DNA from: Candidatus Binatia bacterium
Lineage (GTDB): Bacteria > Desulfobacterota > Binatia > UBA1149 > JAJCZL01
NCBI GenBank assembly: GCA_028278325.1
Contig: JANQEO010000213.1
Coordinates: forward strand, 62,001 to 126,000
Direction of reading: 5' to 3'
Length of the DNA: 64,000 nucleotides
Shown: piece after piece, positions 63,443 through 64,000 of the stretch
How positions within the stretch are numbered: position 1 is the stretch's first letter
Layout of the letters: each line of letters opens with the position of its first letter
Made by a program: the position numbers and the translations under genes
Notes under the pieces: model-generated
What the model was told of the DNA's origin: nothing
Seen by the model: only the letters and a program-made list of their open reading frames with translations
Databases searched by the model: none

Positions 63443-64000
63443 CTACCAGTAGCGGTTTATGACCTTGGCATAGCCGGCGCGTTCAACACGTTCGGGGTCG
63501 GGAAAACTGCCCTCGCTCATGATCCCACGAACGGCGTCAACCGACGGGTAGCCGTGGCTGTCGAGCCACTGCTCGAGTTCGGTTTTGATACTCGCCAAGC
63601 GCTCTACGCCGTGCTTGAGCAGTACCGAACAGAGCATGGCCACGTCAGCGCCCGCCATGAGCACTTTGATGACGTCTTCGGTGGTATGTACTCCGCCGGT
63701 CGCCGCAAGGCTGGCCGCCACGCGGCCCTTGAGCATCGCGATCCAGCGCTGCGCGAGTCGCGACTCGCCCGACGTCGACAGTTGAAGGTCGCTGGTGAGA
63801 CGGAGGTTCTCGATGTCGATATCGGGCTGGTAGAAGCGGTTGAACAACACGAGGCCGTCGGCGCCCTGGCGGTCGAACTCCATGGCTAGAGACAGGAAGG
63901 ACGTGAAGTACGGGGTTAGTTTCAAGGCGATCGGCAAAGAGACGCAACTCTTCAGCTCGCGTAAGATCTCCAGGTAGGTTTCCTCGACAGACTCGCTGGA
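63443..64000 (-). CDS. Dihydroorotate dehydrogenase-like protein, C-terminal part (truncated by window edge)
   Basis: At least 185 codons; the open frame continues to the window end, so the start lies beyond it. FMN TIM-barrel C-terminal half: IALKLTPYFTSFLSLAMEFDRQGADGLVLFNRFYQPDIDIENL, RVAASLAATGGVHTTEDVIKVLMAGADVAMLCSVLL (phosphate-binding Gly-rich and GAD segment). This belongs to the DHOD-like group that lacks clear pyrimidine-pathway linkage. It may act as a generic FMN oxidoreductase. Confidence 0.83.
   Translation of the reverse strand, partial: SSESVEETYLEILRELKSCVSLPIALKLTPYFTSFLSLAMEFDRQGADGLVLFNRFYQPDIDIENLRLTSDLQLSTSGESRLAQRWIAMLKGRVAASLAATGGVHTTEDVIKVLMAGADVAMLCSVLLKHGVERLASIKTELEQWLDSHGYPSVDAVRGIMSEGSFPDPERVERAGYAKVINRYW

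Overview
This is 64 kb of GC-rich, densely coding bacterial chromosome with about 60 genes, one tRNA and no transposase, integrase, phage gene or CRISPR array. The flavour is deltaproteobacterial in the broad sense: secreted proteins with Myxococcus-type cysteine-rich and dockerin-like repeats, several enoyl-CoA hydratases and SDRs, an outer-membrane barrel with a periplasmic lipoprotein-sorting-like partner, and a PEP-CTERM-associated small protein. A Candidatus Binatota (Desulfobacterota_B)-like lineage would fit, but this is an inference from gene content, not from a marker gene.

Layout. 1-6 kb: a truncated secreted beta-propeller gene, an aldehyde dehydrogenase, a large secreted subtilase and a DUF385 reductase. 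6-12.5 kb (minus strand): a degradative block of enoyl-CoA hydratase, CocE-type hydrolase, second hydratase, molybdopterin oxidoreductase and MarR regulator; the MarR promoter overlaps a palindromic operator and seems to give a leaderless transcript. 12.7-16.5 kb: two SDRs, an rRNA-type methyltransferase, a GST-like protein and tRNA-Ser(GGA). 16.7-23.1 kb: a secreted dockerin-like protein, then dnaX-ybaB-recR, then a PerR/Fur-like regulator with its own inverted-repeat operator, rubrerythrin, an Fe-S oxidoreductase and DUF3501, which look like a peroxide/iron-sulfur stress operon. 23-32 kb: an ATP-grasp/FemAB-like pair, then gltD and gltB divergent from an Lrp-type regulator.

32-45.7 kb: a PPOX protein, an outer-membrane barrel plus periplasmic partner, a ThDP enzyme, and the most notable locus of the window: a six-gene, fully overlapping minus-strand operon (43620 down to 37156). 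It encodes a permease fused to an SPFH/HflK-like domain, an HflC-like protein, a second HflK-like protein that appears to start at AUU, and the ZnuA, ZnuC and ZnuB subunits of a zinc/manganese ABC importer. This joins a COG0701 (Cu/Zn efflux-like) permease, three SPFH membrane-scaffold domains and a metal importer in one translationally coupled unit.

45.9-64 kb: tandem Mrp/ApbC P-loop proteins with complementary extra domains, a luciferase-like monooxygenase with an enoyl-CoA hydratase, dienelactone hydrolase, a sigma-54-type promoter ahead of a post-PEP-CTERM-like protein and a secreted HExxH metalloprotease, YjbQ, a Rieske protein, a DCC-lipase maturation factor fusion, a KefB-type antiporter, an AmpG-type permease, a periplasmic HMA protein, the two-gene agmatine-to-putrescine pathway, and at the edge a CBS protein and a truncated dihydroorotate dehydrogenase-like gene. 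A dockerin-like cassette of about 60 residues is shared by three unlinked secreted proteins (16.7, 44.5 and 51.6 kb).
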